Assembly (NCBI GenBank): GCA_009733575.1
Contig: ML769646.1
Location: 31,472-95,471, forward strand
Source of the DNA: Gymnopus androsaceus JB14
Taxonomy: Eukaryota > Basidiomycota > Agaricomycetes > Agaricales > Omphalotaceae
Reading direction: 5' to 3'
DNA: 64,000 nt
The notes under the pieces are model-generated. The model ran no database searches, was not told where the DNA came from, and worked only from the letters and a program-made list of their open reading frames with translations. The position numbers and the translations under genes are program-made. Of this stretch, positions 11,300-21,091 are shown piece after piece. Every line of letters begins with the position of its first letter. Position 1 is the stretch's first letter.

Positions 11300-12660
11300 G
11301 CTCAACCCGGTTTCAATAGTTGTTTTAAGGTATGTTTTCAACCCTTGTCCTCTTTTCTTGAATTCTTACTTACCTTCTTTTTGCATAGAGCTGGTTGTTC
11401 AACCACCTTGCTTTCCCTTTGCGACCGCCTCAAGATTGTAGTCACACACCAAGCCCGTTCTTTACCGCCCCTGCCACGGCAAAACTTCCAAGCTGGGCGC
11501 ATGGTGAGCACTCTTGCTTACAGCGCTCTTACCCCCTCTAGCCTCTCGCCCATCCCTAGAGCCAACGGGCACCCACAATTCTGCCCGAAGGATACGTCGT
11601 TGGCTCCGGGGCTGGACGGAGGCTGTAGAAGGGCCAGAGTGCCATCCATATCCAAGACAGAGGCTAACGCCTTTACAGTTGCCTACAGCTACCAGGTTAT
11701 TCTAAAAAATACGGTCTATTTCCTACGATCGGTGAGTCTGAGTTTACCTTTTTCTGCTGCCAACTCCTCACCCTTCCTCACTTCCAGCGTATCCGCGAGC
11801 CTTCCGATAGCTTCGTAGTACCATCGGCGTCAAAAAAGCTCCTCGAGAATTCAATTTCGTCGCCTTTATTCACTGCACCGTTAAAGCTTGCGTGAACGTT
11901 TGGCTCGAGGAGATCTTGGCGTTGACTTCAGCGAGAAGGGAGGCGAGAATGTTAAGGGCAAACTTCCTGGTGCATTCTTTGATTGCTTTCTATTATTTCC
12001 TTTTACTGACCTTATTTTCTTTATTACTTTCCCTACGTGTCTCTGTTAATCCCTTTCTTTTGCATCTCAGCGTCGACTCTGGGCCCAACCTCAGCCCTCA
12101 GCCAACCATCCATTACTACTCCTCTAGAACGCCCTTCCGAGAATCCTCTCTCTCCGGCCAGCTCTTTTATGGGCGAAACCTCCTTTATCCCTGGGCAAAA
12201 ACGACCAGGACAACCGCATATGAATGCTTAATGTGCGGATCGACGTAAAGTCGCGGCGGAAAAGGCCCGTCATCTCAAACGTACGCCCACGTTCTCTCCC
12301 ATGGGGTAGCGATTGGAATGAACGCGGACGCGACTGAGCTCCCTGCTGCCGAGGGGGCCGTCACTGGGAAGAGGGGGCAGTGGACGAACTCGGAGATGCA
12401 TCGAACGCAAAAATTTCTACACAGTCGTAGAACTAGTGAATAAACATAGTTTCAAACGCACTGCCGGGGACGGAAAGTGAGTTTTTTTTCTTATACGTTG
12501 GAATAGTTCTCATTGAGCATTCTAGGACGCCGTATCCTATTATCGACCGAGTTGGTCGCATTGTCGCCGTTCTCGCTGGCCAACCAGAGGGAAATTACGC
12601 CGAGGACATCCTTCCCTTCAAGTTCCTGTTCGAATTGTTCGTCTCCCAGAAGTAGTCGAT
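11300..12660 (+). pseudogene. Dioxygenase-family N-terminal half, copy B
   Basis: Direct-orientation copy of 3388-4560. The shared leader begins at the GCGCTCAACCC sequence (compare 3383 and 11308) and continues through matching blocks to about 11640. After a more diverged middle part, conserved motifs reappear near 12325-12600: DATELPAAEGAVTGK, FYTVVELVN, then after an intron TPYPIIDRVGRIVAVLAGQP. The sequence decays after about 12605 and the catalytic half is absent. Frame breaks lie near 12380 and 12600. As with copy A, the family name is recalled rather than searched. Confidence 0.45.
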
Positions 12661-13180
12661 TTGGTCGTAACCAAAGAAAATAACCCTCGGTATTATTAAA
12701 TCAGTTTTCTGTATGAAACTCCGCAAGTCTCCTTTCTCGTCAGAGAAGAACTTTCCAGATTCTCAATCGCACCTACTGTATGTAAGCTTAGCTCCAACGT
12801 TCTATTCATTATACTTATGGATCCTTCAAGACTACAATATTCTATCGTCGCCTGTCAATCGAGATTTCTGCTTTTATCGTGAAGCTGGTTGATGTAATTT
12901 AAATATCCAGAGCTTACTTTCCTGTCAAGCAAGGAGCTGTTGACTAGACTTTCTCCATGGATTATGGCTACTGTCGCTGGGTATAAGAACTGGGCTGCTT
13001 TGAGTAGTATCGTCAGTTTCCTTTCCCTCCCTTGCCTCCTGTTCCCGGCTCATCTTGTTCCCCCTTTCAAGACTTTCTCCCTGTCCTTCAATCGATAATC
13101 TCATGTTGTCCACTTCATAAATAAGGTTGTCGTCAGCAAGCCTGCTTGTCTAGGAACACTCACGCATCACTCTCTATGCT
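12661..13180. other. No gene recognised
   Basis: About 500 bases with no convincing exon, repeat or RNA gene. Confidence 0.4.
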
Positions 13181-13184
13181 TCCA

Positions 13185-14160
13185 GGGGCGCGCGCTCACG
13201 GGCAAATTAAAGGTATTCTTGCAAACGGTGGTCCCAATGTATGTTCTTCACTATGATCATCGTTTTTCTAGAAAACGACTCTCGTCTTCGCGCTTCAAGA
13301 TCTAGCGGGTCGCTGATCCCATGAACGCAAATATGGCTGTTAGGAAGATGTATCAAGCGTCCAGCCCGTCTTAATTTGCCCAAAGATTTCTCTGATGATT
13401 TGTGAGTCCTCTCGATGTTCCACTATTTATATACTGATTTTGCTTGATCTGCGTAGTAAGATGGCCTGCGAAGGTGCTGCTGGTACACCGGAAACTGTGA
13501 CTATCACCGCTGGTAGCGTTCTGCTAGTGGGTTGGGTAGGAGCTACTCGCGAGCTCGACGGAAAGCCTGGTAATGGAAACATCCCAACATGACGGAATCC
13601 TTTAACGCCTCAGCTATTTCCTACATGCTGCGCTCGATCGTAATGTATCCATCATTCTTCCTCGATTTATTGGAGAAGATGTCTGGATACCTTGCCCGGC
13701 TAAACAAAGTCAAGGTTTCTGGCTGGTGGCATAAGCTACGCAACGGCACACTGCAAGAAGGAGGTTTCGTGAGTTGCAGGCTCTCTTCGTTATTTCTTCT
13801 CATTGACGAGTTTACTAGTTCAATTTGAGGGGGCGATCGAGGAGAATATAATTTGGAAACCCGAAAGGAAGGCATGGCGGCGGCGATATCGCATCAGGAT
13901 CAAGAACAACAAGGCATGCAGAAAACAGACTATTCCTGGTGTGGTAGCGGTAATCATAGCGGCAGTCGTAGTCGTAATAGTAGCCTCACGCTCATGAATC
14001 TATTATTCCTTGGCATATAATACATCGAGAATGAGACGGTGGCGCTTCCTGGAGTGTATAGCACTACTGATCCCGGTATTCTTATCGATTTGCGTGTCTT
14101 GTTTCTGCATTGGCTCTGAGCTCGTATTGTATATCGCTACAGGTCTCCCACGATGTTACT
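13185..14160 (+). pseudogene. AA9 lytic polysaccharide monooxygenase (LPMO) relic
   Basis: AA9 enzymes are copper-dependent, secreted, cellulose-oxidising proteins. Three separated exon-like pieces resemble the family. ARAHGQIKGILANGGPN (about 13190-13235) would supply the N-terminal copper-binding His. DLRSKMACEGAAGTPETVTI (13450-13505) matches the segment before the TAGS motif. LPGVYSTTDPGILIDL (14045-14095) matches the conserved C-terminal (P)GAYxxxDPGI motif. The middle, including the second His and the HELLALH-like segment, is not found in any frame. Stops separate the pieces, so this is a relic at best. The call rests on three short matches in the right order. Confidence 0.5.
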
Positions 14161-14985
14161 CCTCCCTCATCCTGCTGTTGCTGTGTTTGCCTCTGGTAGC
14201 ACAATGTCGACCCGAAACTCTTGTGCAGCTGCTGGAAGCCGGCACTGACTCGACGTTGACCTCTTCTTCTAGATATTGATCTTTGCTGCGCCGAAATGCT
14301 TCAACGTTGATGATGGATTTTGGAACCGATTATGGGTATGTTCAGTCTGGATTACGTGTCTTCTTTTCACGATCTTAATGCACCAGTAGTATGAATGCGA
14401 ATTGTGGTTCGGGAATCGGGACCGTCTAAACTCGACCTCCTTCTCCTTGAGTTGTGAATGGACATGCTATCTGCTGGCGGTGGCAAACTCCCTTGCCGCC
14501 TCTTAAGGCTCATAGAGAACTGAGCGCTGCAGCGCAGAAGGGCAGTGGGGATTTTTTCATTCAGGATATGGTTGGACTGGTCCTGGTGAGTGTTTTTCTT
14601 TACCGCTACTCGGGCGTTGGCCATGATCTGGTGGGATTCCGAGAGAGCCCAGAGAGAGCTATATGTTTTCGTTCATTCTATGAAAAGATGAATGAGCATG
14701 CTAACTAACTCCTTTCCTTTGCTAGGCAACAGGTTTTAGCTACAGTATAACACGGCTGTTCAGTTTGGCTTTTTTTTTGGTCCAGCATTTTAGTCAGTGA
14801 TTTTAATCATATAGTTGATTGTAAGATCCCGTGTAAGAGGCATACAATAATCATTAGTAAGGGGGGGGGGTACAGAATTTTCAGTGCATACAAGTACAAC
14901 ATCAAAGTCCATTGTATCTACCAACTTTTTAGAAGCTCCAATTCCACTAGTACCTTTGGGATAGGGTAGTAGGGAGCTCATCTAA
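14161..14985. other. No gene recognised
   Basis: Left flank of the KDZ element. It includes a homopolymer-rich stretch (runs of T near 14770 and G near 14862). No terminal inverted repeat could be assigned by eye. Confidence 0.4.
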
Positions 14986-17539
14986 ATTTGTTACCTGGTC
15001 AATTGGCACATCACTTTTGGCGGAGCCAGCAGAAATGTGTCTGGAATGACCTGGAACAAATGTCTTGCATGTGGCAAGCAACTCATTGCAAAGTTCAAGC
15101 AAGATTTCATCAAGGATCCCACATGAAGGAAGCCAAGCACAGAAGGTACCATGAGTACCTGGGAGTACAACTGGGTTTCACATCTCTTGTTGTAAGCAGG
15201 GTATACCTGCTAATGAGTCACATGCGCATAATATCAACCGACTACTATGACCTTGAATACACTCCCTTTCAACAAATGCATGCAGGCGCTGCAGGTATCA
15301 GGGCACTCAAACCGTTCCTCCAATTGATGACAGCATGGCCCATTGCGTGGCTTGCAAGGAGACGCCAGCTCGCAGAGGAAATCGGGGGTTCACGGAACAA
15401 CTGCTCTTCGCCAGTCTCAGGTTCTGAAGATGAGGGAGAAGGGTGCTGCGGCAGAGGTTCGGGTACTAGCTCAACAACTTCCAGAGGTCATTGTCACACA
15501 GGAGTACCCTCCTGCTGCTAATGATGAGCCTATGCCCTACATGCACGACTTCAACGCTGGCATGAACAATGGTTGGTTGGATGTTGACTCAGATGATGAA
15601 GACGAGGCAGAGGATGCAGAAGAGGGTGAGGTGGAGAAGGGAGCAAAGAAGGTCAGAGTGGAGTATCGAGACTTTCGCACCAGGCAAGACCGCACAGATA
15701 CCAACAGCAACTACTGGGCCAAGCAGACAGAGGGCATGGTCAATGCATACATGGATTGGTGCCGCAGGAAGACTACTGGAGAGGCTCTGCCACCATGCAA
15801 TAAACCCTCTTTGTGGATCGACGTTATTGATATCTTTGGTGTGTAATCGTAATGCAAGCTATAACAAAACGAAGCTAACTATTGTTTCCAGGGACCAAGT
15901 ACAAAGAAATCCCTTGAACTAACGACACCTTTGACTCCACTTCTTTGATTAAATCTTGTGTCCTTCCAACAGCCCCTCTGAGGCATTCCACCGGTTTCAC
16001 CATTTGAATGATCAGCCTCTACCACAAGTTATTTGTACGCTGCCCCAGGCTTGGAGTTCAGCCTTTCGCAAAGGCTCTTTGCGACCTGGAGGGCGTTGCT
16101 TTCCGGCCCTACCTATCCTCTCAAATCTACGCTGCTCTAGATGTATATGTTTCCCTTTTGAATGGTGTTCAAAGACGTGTTAGAGCTGTGCTGGGCCATG
16201 AAGGAAGAAGCTGGCGAATGCTGAATGCTTGTCCATCTTGCCAGTACCACCTTTGTGAGGATGACAAGCTCAACGTGTGCATGATTGGACAGATGGGTGG
16301 GAATGATTTGCTGAAGAGGGTTGAGCGTAAGGAAGATCGGTGGGCTGATAAGGAGGAGGCTGGACTCAAGCTGCCGCCTGCCAGTAGGGAGAGGATTGAC
16401 CGCCATGTTGCGGGGCAAGATTACTTCGCATCTTTGGAGGAGACAAAGGTCTGGGATGAGAACAATTGGTCAAGCATAGAGGATCCAGCTCCTAGTGCAG
16501 ACACTGAGCTGCTTCACCATGTTTGGGCTGAGGGACGGTGCGAAGAGCGATGGCATAATATGAAGGAGGCGAATACCGTTAAGTCTGCTGCAAAGTTCCG
16601 AGAGAACGGTTGGTTTGTTTTACTCTGCCGACATATGATGGTCCTGGCTGTCTGCAATATGGTACAAAGTGGCGAGCTGTATGTGCCTTCGACTTTTTAC
16701 CTATACTCTCACTGATGATTACCTCTACAGCAGTCGATACCCTCTGGCTTTACTGCACCTGTTTATGAGCGCTGAGAAGGAAGAGCGTGAATGCACTGGA
16801 GAAGGGAGGTCAAAAGGATCTCTAGCCATTGCTTACAATATCACCTGCAACTTCTCGAAGACGCTCCCTCGAAGTCCACTCAAAAGTCTTGCTCAGTGGT
16901 CTAATTATCTTCCGGTGGTTGGTACTATGCATGGGTATGGCCATGAATGTCTCTGCCAGCTCCTCTTCCTCATGCTCTACGTTGTTGGATGCGGTCTGGA
17001 GGATGGTGAGGGTGATGAACACTTCTATAGCATTTCAAACACTCTTGCACCTATTACACACCACCAATCTGCCTTCCACCGTCGACAGGCAATTTCCGAA
17101 TTTCTCTACTACAAGGACATCAAGACATACACAAACATAAGCCAGTTTCTGTACGGCAACTATAAGCAAGCTCTTGGTATAACCGTGACTTGCAACGCAT
17201 TGAGCATGAGCATGAAGACCGCTGGGATCACTTCTCCGCAGACATTCTACACTTGGTTACTGGAGGAGGGCAAATATCTGCAGAACCTTGCTGGCACGCC
17301 TCCCGAGGAGACAGTAAAGATGGAATACTACCTAAAGCTAGAGGCTTTGCAGAGTTGTCAGTCGCATCTTTCAAAACTTCGCCTGAACTACGTGTCATAT
17401 ATTTCTGGAAAGCAAGACATGGCAAATATCTATGAGAGGAAGTGCAGAAACGAGGAGGAAAATGAGCTTAAGCTCATAGCTGATGTTCAGGCGCTGGAAA
17501 AATCACTTGAAATCAAGGTTAGATGGGTAGAAGAAAGTG

Positions 17540-17640
17540 ATGAATGGGCTACAGGAAAGAAGATGGTCAAGGAGCCTCCTTGACCATCTTCTTTCCTGTA
17601 GCCCATTCATACGGTAAACAGCCTGAGGCTGTTTACCGTA
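17540..17640. repeat. Two adjacent perfect palindromes with one-base centres
   Basis: The first palindrome has 35-nt arms (17540-17574 and 17576-17610) around one base at 17575. The second has 15-nt arms (17610-17624 and 17626-17640) around the base at 17625. The left arm of the first and the right arm of the second are transposase coding sequence. The material between them is the reverse complement of each flank, giving a net insertion of 53 bp between two GAG triplets (17572 and 17625). Removing it rejoins KE with AVYRKAL in frame. Confidence 0.95.
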
Positions 17641-18063
17641 AGGCTCTGGACAAGCTGGAGTCTTTGTTGGTGGCTCAAGTGTTCGAGATGGCAAGATTGA
17701 ATGTCTCCAGCACTGGTAAGCTGTGATATGTGTGTTTATGGCCTTCCCTGCTGACTCCTTGCTCTCCAGGCTACAAGATGCGCAAGCACATTGCTCAATC
17801 CCTCAAAAATCATTCGAAGTCAATTCAAAATGCCATCACGACTTACAATGAGGCTGCAGCTGCACTGACTCCTGCTCGTCGGAAAATCACCTGGGATGAG
17901 GTTGTCGACTATTTGTACTTATCGGAGTTCGACATTCTCTGCAACACCTGTGAGGATGTTCGAGAGAGGAAGTGGGCAACACCTCAAAATCGCATGCTGA
18001 TGACACAGTTCTTCAAGTTCATTCGTGCAGAGGAGGAGCTTGCACGAGTTCATGTAGAGGTCA

Positions 18064-18071
18064 AGAGACTT
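18064..18071. repeat. Left 8-bp target-site duplication of the MITE
   Basis: AGAGACTT, repeated exactly at 18875-18882. The duplicated site is transposase coding sequence (KRLL), and fusing the two flanks restores the reading frame. Confidence 0.95.
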
Positions 18072-18874
18072 TAGAGATGGGCACGAATAGCGAATATTTG
18101 GAAATATTCATGGATATTTGGTATTCATTATTTGTGAATAGGGTAATTTTTTTGATGAATATATTTGTGACACAAATGTTTACTCGAGTGGAAATATCTG
18201 TTTCAGAACCACAAATATTCGTGGCCATTTAATCGCGAATATTCACGAATACTTGTAGATAGCTAATACTCAACTTGGGCATAGAAATAACAACTTAAAA
18301 GTACTTATAAGTTCACTATTAGTACTCAATATGTATCAAAACGGCTACAATACATATATACAATTTTGGCATGTCTGGGAATTGAACTCAGCTGGTTAGC
18401 TATCGTTGGAAGGCCTGACCTTAATCCAGAGTCGGCGCCGACAACCACTTACAACCGCTAAGCCATATGGATTTTGTTACATTTACCTAACCATACATGT
18501 ATATACCTATCCAAACAATGTTCCAAAACTTATACTAAGTTTATTTATCCATAAATGTACTTAAACAGCTAAGTACATAAGTCAATTATAATTTTTTTTG
18601 AATATAACTTTTTCAATGAATACTGGTTACCCAGAAAAGTAACCAGAATTTTTGCCGGCCAGCCTGGCACAAAAAATTCCCATTACTTTTCCGGGTAGCG
18701 AGTATATTCAAGTATTTGTCCCGAAATACTTGTATTCATGTATATTCGTTACTCGAGTGTTTATAACTGAAGATACTCAAGTATTTATTGGAGTATAAAT
18801 ATTTGATTTTGTAAGTAAATATTTGTGACACGAATGACGAATATACTCAAGTACATATTCGTGCCCACCTCTAA
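18072..18874. mobile_element. Non-autonomous hAT-like MITE, 803 bp
   Basis: The ends are inverted repeats. The left end reads TAGAGATGGGCACGAATA and the right end, on the other strand, reads TAGAGGTGGGCACGAATA. The element is flanked by an 8-bp duplication. An 8-bp target duplication and a TAGAG-TGGGCA type terminus are typical of the hAT superfamily. The interior is AT-rich, has no transposase frame, and contains repeated GAATATTCG-like motifs near both ends plus a tRNA-like segment. It is inserted in the KDZ transposase frame. Confidence 0.92.
18362..18474 (-). other. tRNA-like (pol III A-box and B-box) segment inside the MITE
   Basis: On the minus strand the sequence contains TGGCTTAGCGG (A-box-like) and, about 70 bases on, GAGTTCAATTCCC (B-box-like). 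That is the arrangement of tRNA genes with a long variable arm or of tRNA-derived SINEs. A full cloverleaf with matched acceptor arms was not confirmed, so this is a tRNA-derived relic or SINE head rather than a functional tRNA. Confidence 0.5.
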
Positions 18875-18882
18875 GAGACTTC
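18875..18882. repeat. Right 8-bp target-site duplication of the MITE
   Basis: AGAGACTT, identical to 18064-18071. Confidence 0.95.
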
Positions 18883-19259
18883 TTACCTACATGGTTGATG
18901 AGGAGTTATTAGTGTGTGGGAAGGCCATGGAAGTGGAGGCAGAGAGCCCTGCACTTGCCCTTCAGCTTCGGCTCCACTGGAAGGAACGTTCTCACTTCAA
19001 CTCTATCCACTGATCACGCCTGTGTGCCATCACCAAGCTGAGAGGCTTTGACCATGCAAACTGACATTATTGGACTGCTCAAACTCATGTCACACGTCAG
19101 CAAAGCGGTGGGAGCACCATCAGAAGCACTGTTGGAAGCACCATTGGAAACACGGCGGAGGGCCTGGAAGACTGGGAAGAGGAAGACAATGAGGATGATA
19201 TCCATGAGTCTGAGAGCCGTGTTGTGAGTGTTTTAGATGCAACATTTGATGATGATTAG

Positions 19260-19865
19260 TACCTCTGTATCCTACCATGTACTGTGATTTTTGTCTAAAC
19301 ACTAAATGCTATGTATGCGCCCCCCGAATGACGCCCAACGGTGAGATCAGAGGGTCACAAGGTGTCACCGAGGTGACCAGGGGTTATCTATGATGAGATA
19401 CTGCCTAAAGTTCCTCTAGTTTAGTGTATTTATTTGTTATAGGGTACCTTACTCTAAACACCTTATCTACATAGCAAGGTACCGGCGGGGTACCAGCTTA
19501 TGTATATACTGTACTTGGGGCTGTACAGGTGATTGCATTTGCAAACTCATCAGCACAGATACTTATTTCACTCTGAATACTGCTGATGTACCTGGTAAAC
19601 CCTCTTCTTGAAAAGGGTGAGCTTTCGGCGAATTTCCATCAGGCTCAAGTCCATTGGTGAGGCAATTTGAATGACGGTTTGAAAAGAGAGGGATTAGATG
19701 TGCGCAAATACTGCAGGTGCCTACTGTCGTCCTCAGTAATCTGGTCCAGTTATACTTAAACATCCAAGAATATGCCCAACAAATATTAAACATATTTAAA
19801 CATCCCAATTACTACTAGCCACTGCCCTTTTTGTTTAAACAATTTTAAACAACTGTGTTGTCACA
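19260..19865. other. Right flank of the KDZ element, no gene
   Basis: Contains repeated GGTACC-type motifs near 19440-19495 and AT-rich sequence. It may include the 3' end of the KDZ element, but no terminal repeat could be paired. Confidence 0.4.
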
Positions 19866-19869
19866 TGAT

Positions 19870-20115
19870 TAGTGAGCATGTGACCATGGGAAACATAGAT
19901 AAGATTAGTTGTCACATGACATACCATCAAAGTAAGCAGGTGATGATGAAAATTTAGGGTTAGGGTTAGCTGACGCTAACCCTGACCTGGTCAGCACATG
20001 ACCGTGGGAAAGTTTAGGATAGGGTTAGCGCTAGCTAACCCTAGCCTGGTCAACACATGGGATTAAGTAGGTGGGGTTAGGGGTTAGGGGTTAGGTGGTT
20101 AGGGTTAGGGATAAG
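19870..20115. repeat. Interstitial telomere-like TTAGGG array with fold-back units
   Basis: TTAGGG-type repeats occur at 19953-19970, 20015-20029 and 20073-20112, the last being degenerate GGGGTTA/GGGTTA runs. Two perfect inverted units are present: AGGGTTAGC, a 4-base loop, then GCTAACCCT, at 19962-19983 and at 20021-20042. Between them a unit of about 59 bp recurs (CCTGGTCARCACATG; a diverged copy lies near 19875-19900). TTAGGG is the usual fungal telomere repeat. Confidence 0.85.
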
Positions 20116-21090
20116 AATGAAATTGGGGGTGTGGGGGCTTGCCCCCACTGTTTAAATATAGGAGAGACATCATACAGGGCTAGGGTTAAGCCACTTTGCT
20201 TAAGTAAGCATATAGTTGGCTATAGATCAACGAACCGGGGCAGGGGGGGGTGTCAGTTTTTTCCCACGATGCCTCGTTCAGGCTGTACGGAAATCATTAT
20301 TTTGGCCCAGTGTGGTTGTTCAACCTTGTTTAATTCATGTTGGATGGAGTCTCATTTGTTTAGACAAAACTGGCACTTTTATAGCGTCCTCTGACTACAA
20401 TCTTTGCTCCCATTGCTCTTTTGACCAAAGGTGACAAGAAAGTTACAACGACTTCCTCAATCACTACAAGCACTTGAACGACTTGCAATGTCCGTGACGC
20501 ACTAGTTGAGCAGATTTACATGTTGAGTGGATGGAGGGACTTGCTTTTTGGGGACTTGATTGGCGCAGCAATTTGGTAGCCAAATGTCTGCATGGTGGAT
20601 AAGCAGCCTTAGCAGCTAGGGATCACATCAGGTCCTGTAGTTGCTCAAGCAGGGGATCCATCATCAAGAGGAATTACTCAACCAGCCATTATAGACCATA
20701 TCCACTGGTCTGAGACCTTGGACAACTGCCCAACAGCCCATATTACTGATTATAATTTGTCTTATCTATAAGCAGCAGATAAAGATTAAATTAATCAGTT
20801 CCCAATTGGGAGAGCTGCTGACAATGAGATCCCCGGGCCCAGCCACACATTCCGGGCAGCCTGACATCAGTATAAAAATATTGCCAGCAGGTGGATCGAG
20901 GGATCAAACACACGACCTGAAGTGAACAACAGAATCTAGCGCTAGAACATGATGCCCGAACCACTTTATTCAGGACAGGAGATACTCTTTAAAGAGTTAA
21001 CACGAATCTATGCCCAATTTTGGTATTGTCAATATAGTAATCATTCAAATGTCAGCATCCAAAATAGTAGTTTTACAGTCCGGTGTATAA
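20116..21090. other. No gene recognised
   Basis: Low-complexity G-run near 20240 and AT-rich sequence. Short frames here have no coding character. It precedes the stop of the second KDZ gene on the minus strand. Confidence 0.4.
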
Positions 21091-21091
21091 T

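Larger units (their letters stand above)
15000..19259 (+). pseudogene. KDZ-superfamily (Kyakuja-Dileera-Zisupton) transposase, disrupted
   Basis: KDZ transposases are large DDE-type enzymes abundant in agaricomycetes. Recognisable blocks in order are: NMVNAYMDWCRR-like then WIDVIDIFG (15730-15840); LGVQPFAKALCDLEGVAFRP, then LNACPSCQYHL (16040-16260); NGWFVLLCRHMM; SRYPLALLHLFM (16733-16770); CNFSKTL, then MHGYGHECLCQL; GLEDGEGDEHFYSISN, then FHRRQAISEF and NYKQAL (16840-17180). The C-terminal helical region runs 17260-19013. Damage: the expected Asp of the YDxxC motif is Asn (YNITC, about 16835); a 53-bp fold-back insertion shifts the frame at 17575; a MITE interrupts it at 18072-18874; in-frame TGA codons lie at 19011 and 19062 before the terminal TAG at 19257. 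The exact element ends were not found. Confidence 0.85.

Noticed and set aside
14010..14279. Hydrophobic 89-codon frame as a membrane protein
   Set aside because: The overlapping frame contains the AA9 C-terminal motif in the correct order with upstream AA9 pieces, so the hydrophobic frame is probably a shadow.
17575..17625. The fold-back stretch as an intron of the transposase
   Set aside because: No GT donor or AG acceptor lies at the breakpoints, and both arms are perfect reverse complements of the flanks.
18072..18874. MITE interior as a long KDZ intron
   Set aside because: The exact 8-bp duplication and inverted ends show an insertion, and there is no GT..AG border at the coding break.
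20095..20434. Plus-strand frames next to the telomere-like array
   Set aside because: Composition follows G-rich repeats and no domain or splice partner is seen.
20870..20960. Possible tRNA-like B-box (GTTTGATCCC on the minus strand)
   Set aside because: No matching A-box or stem pairing at the proper distance.
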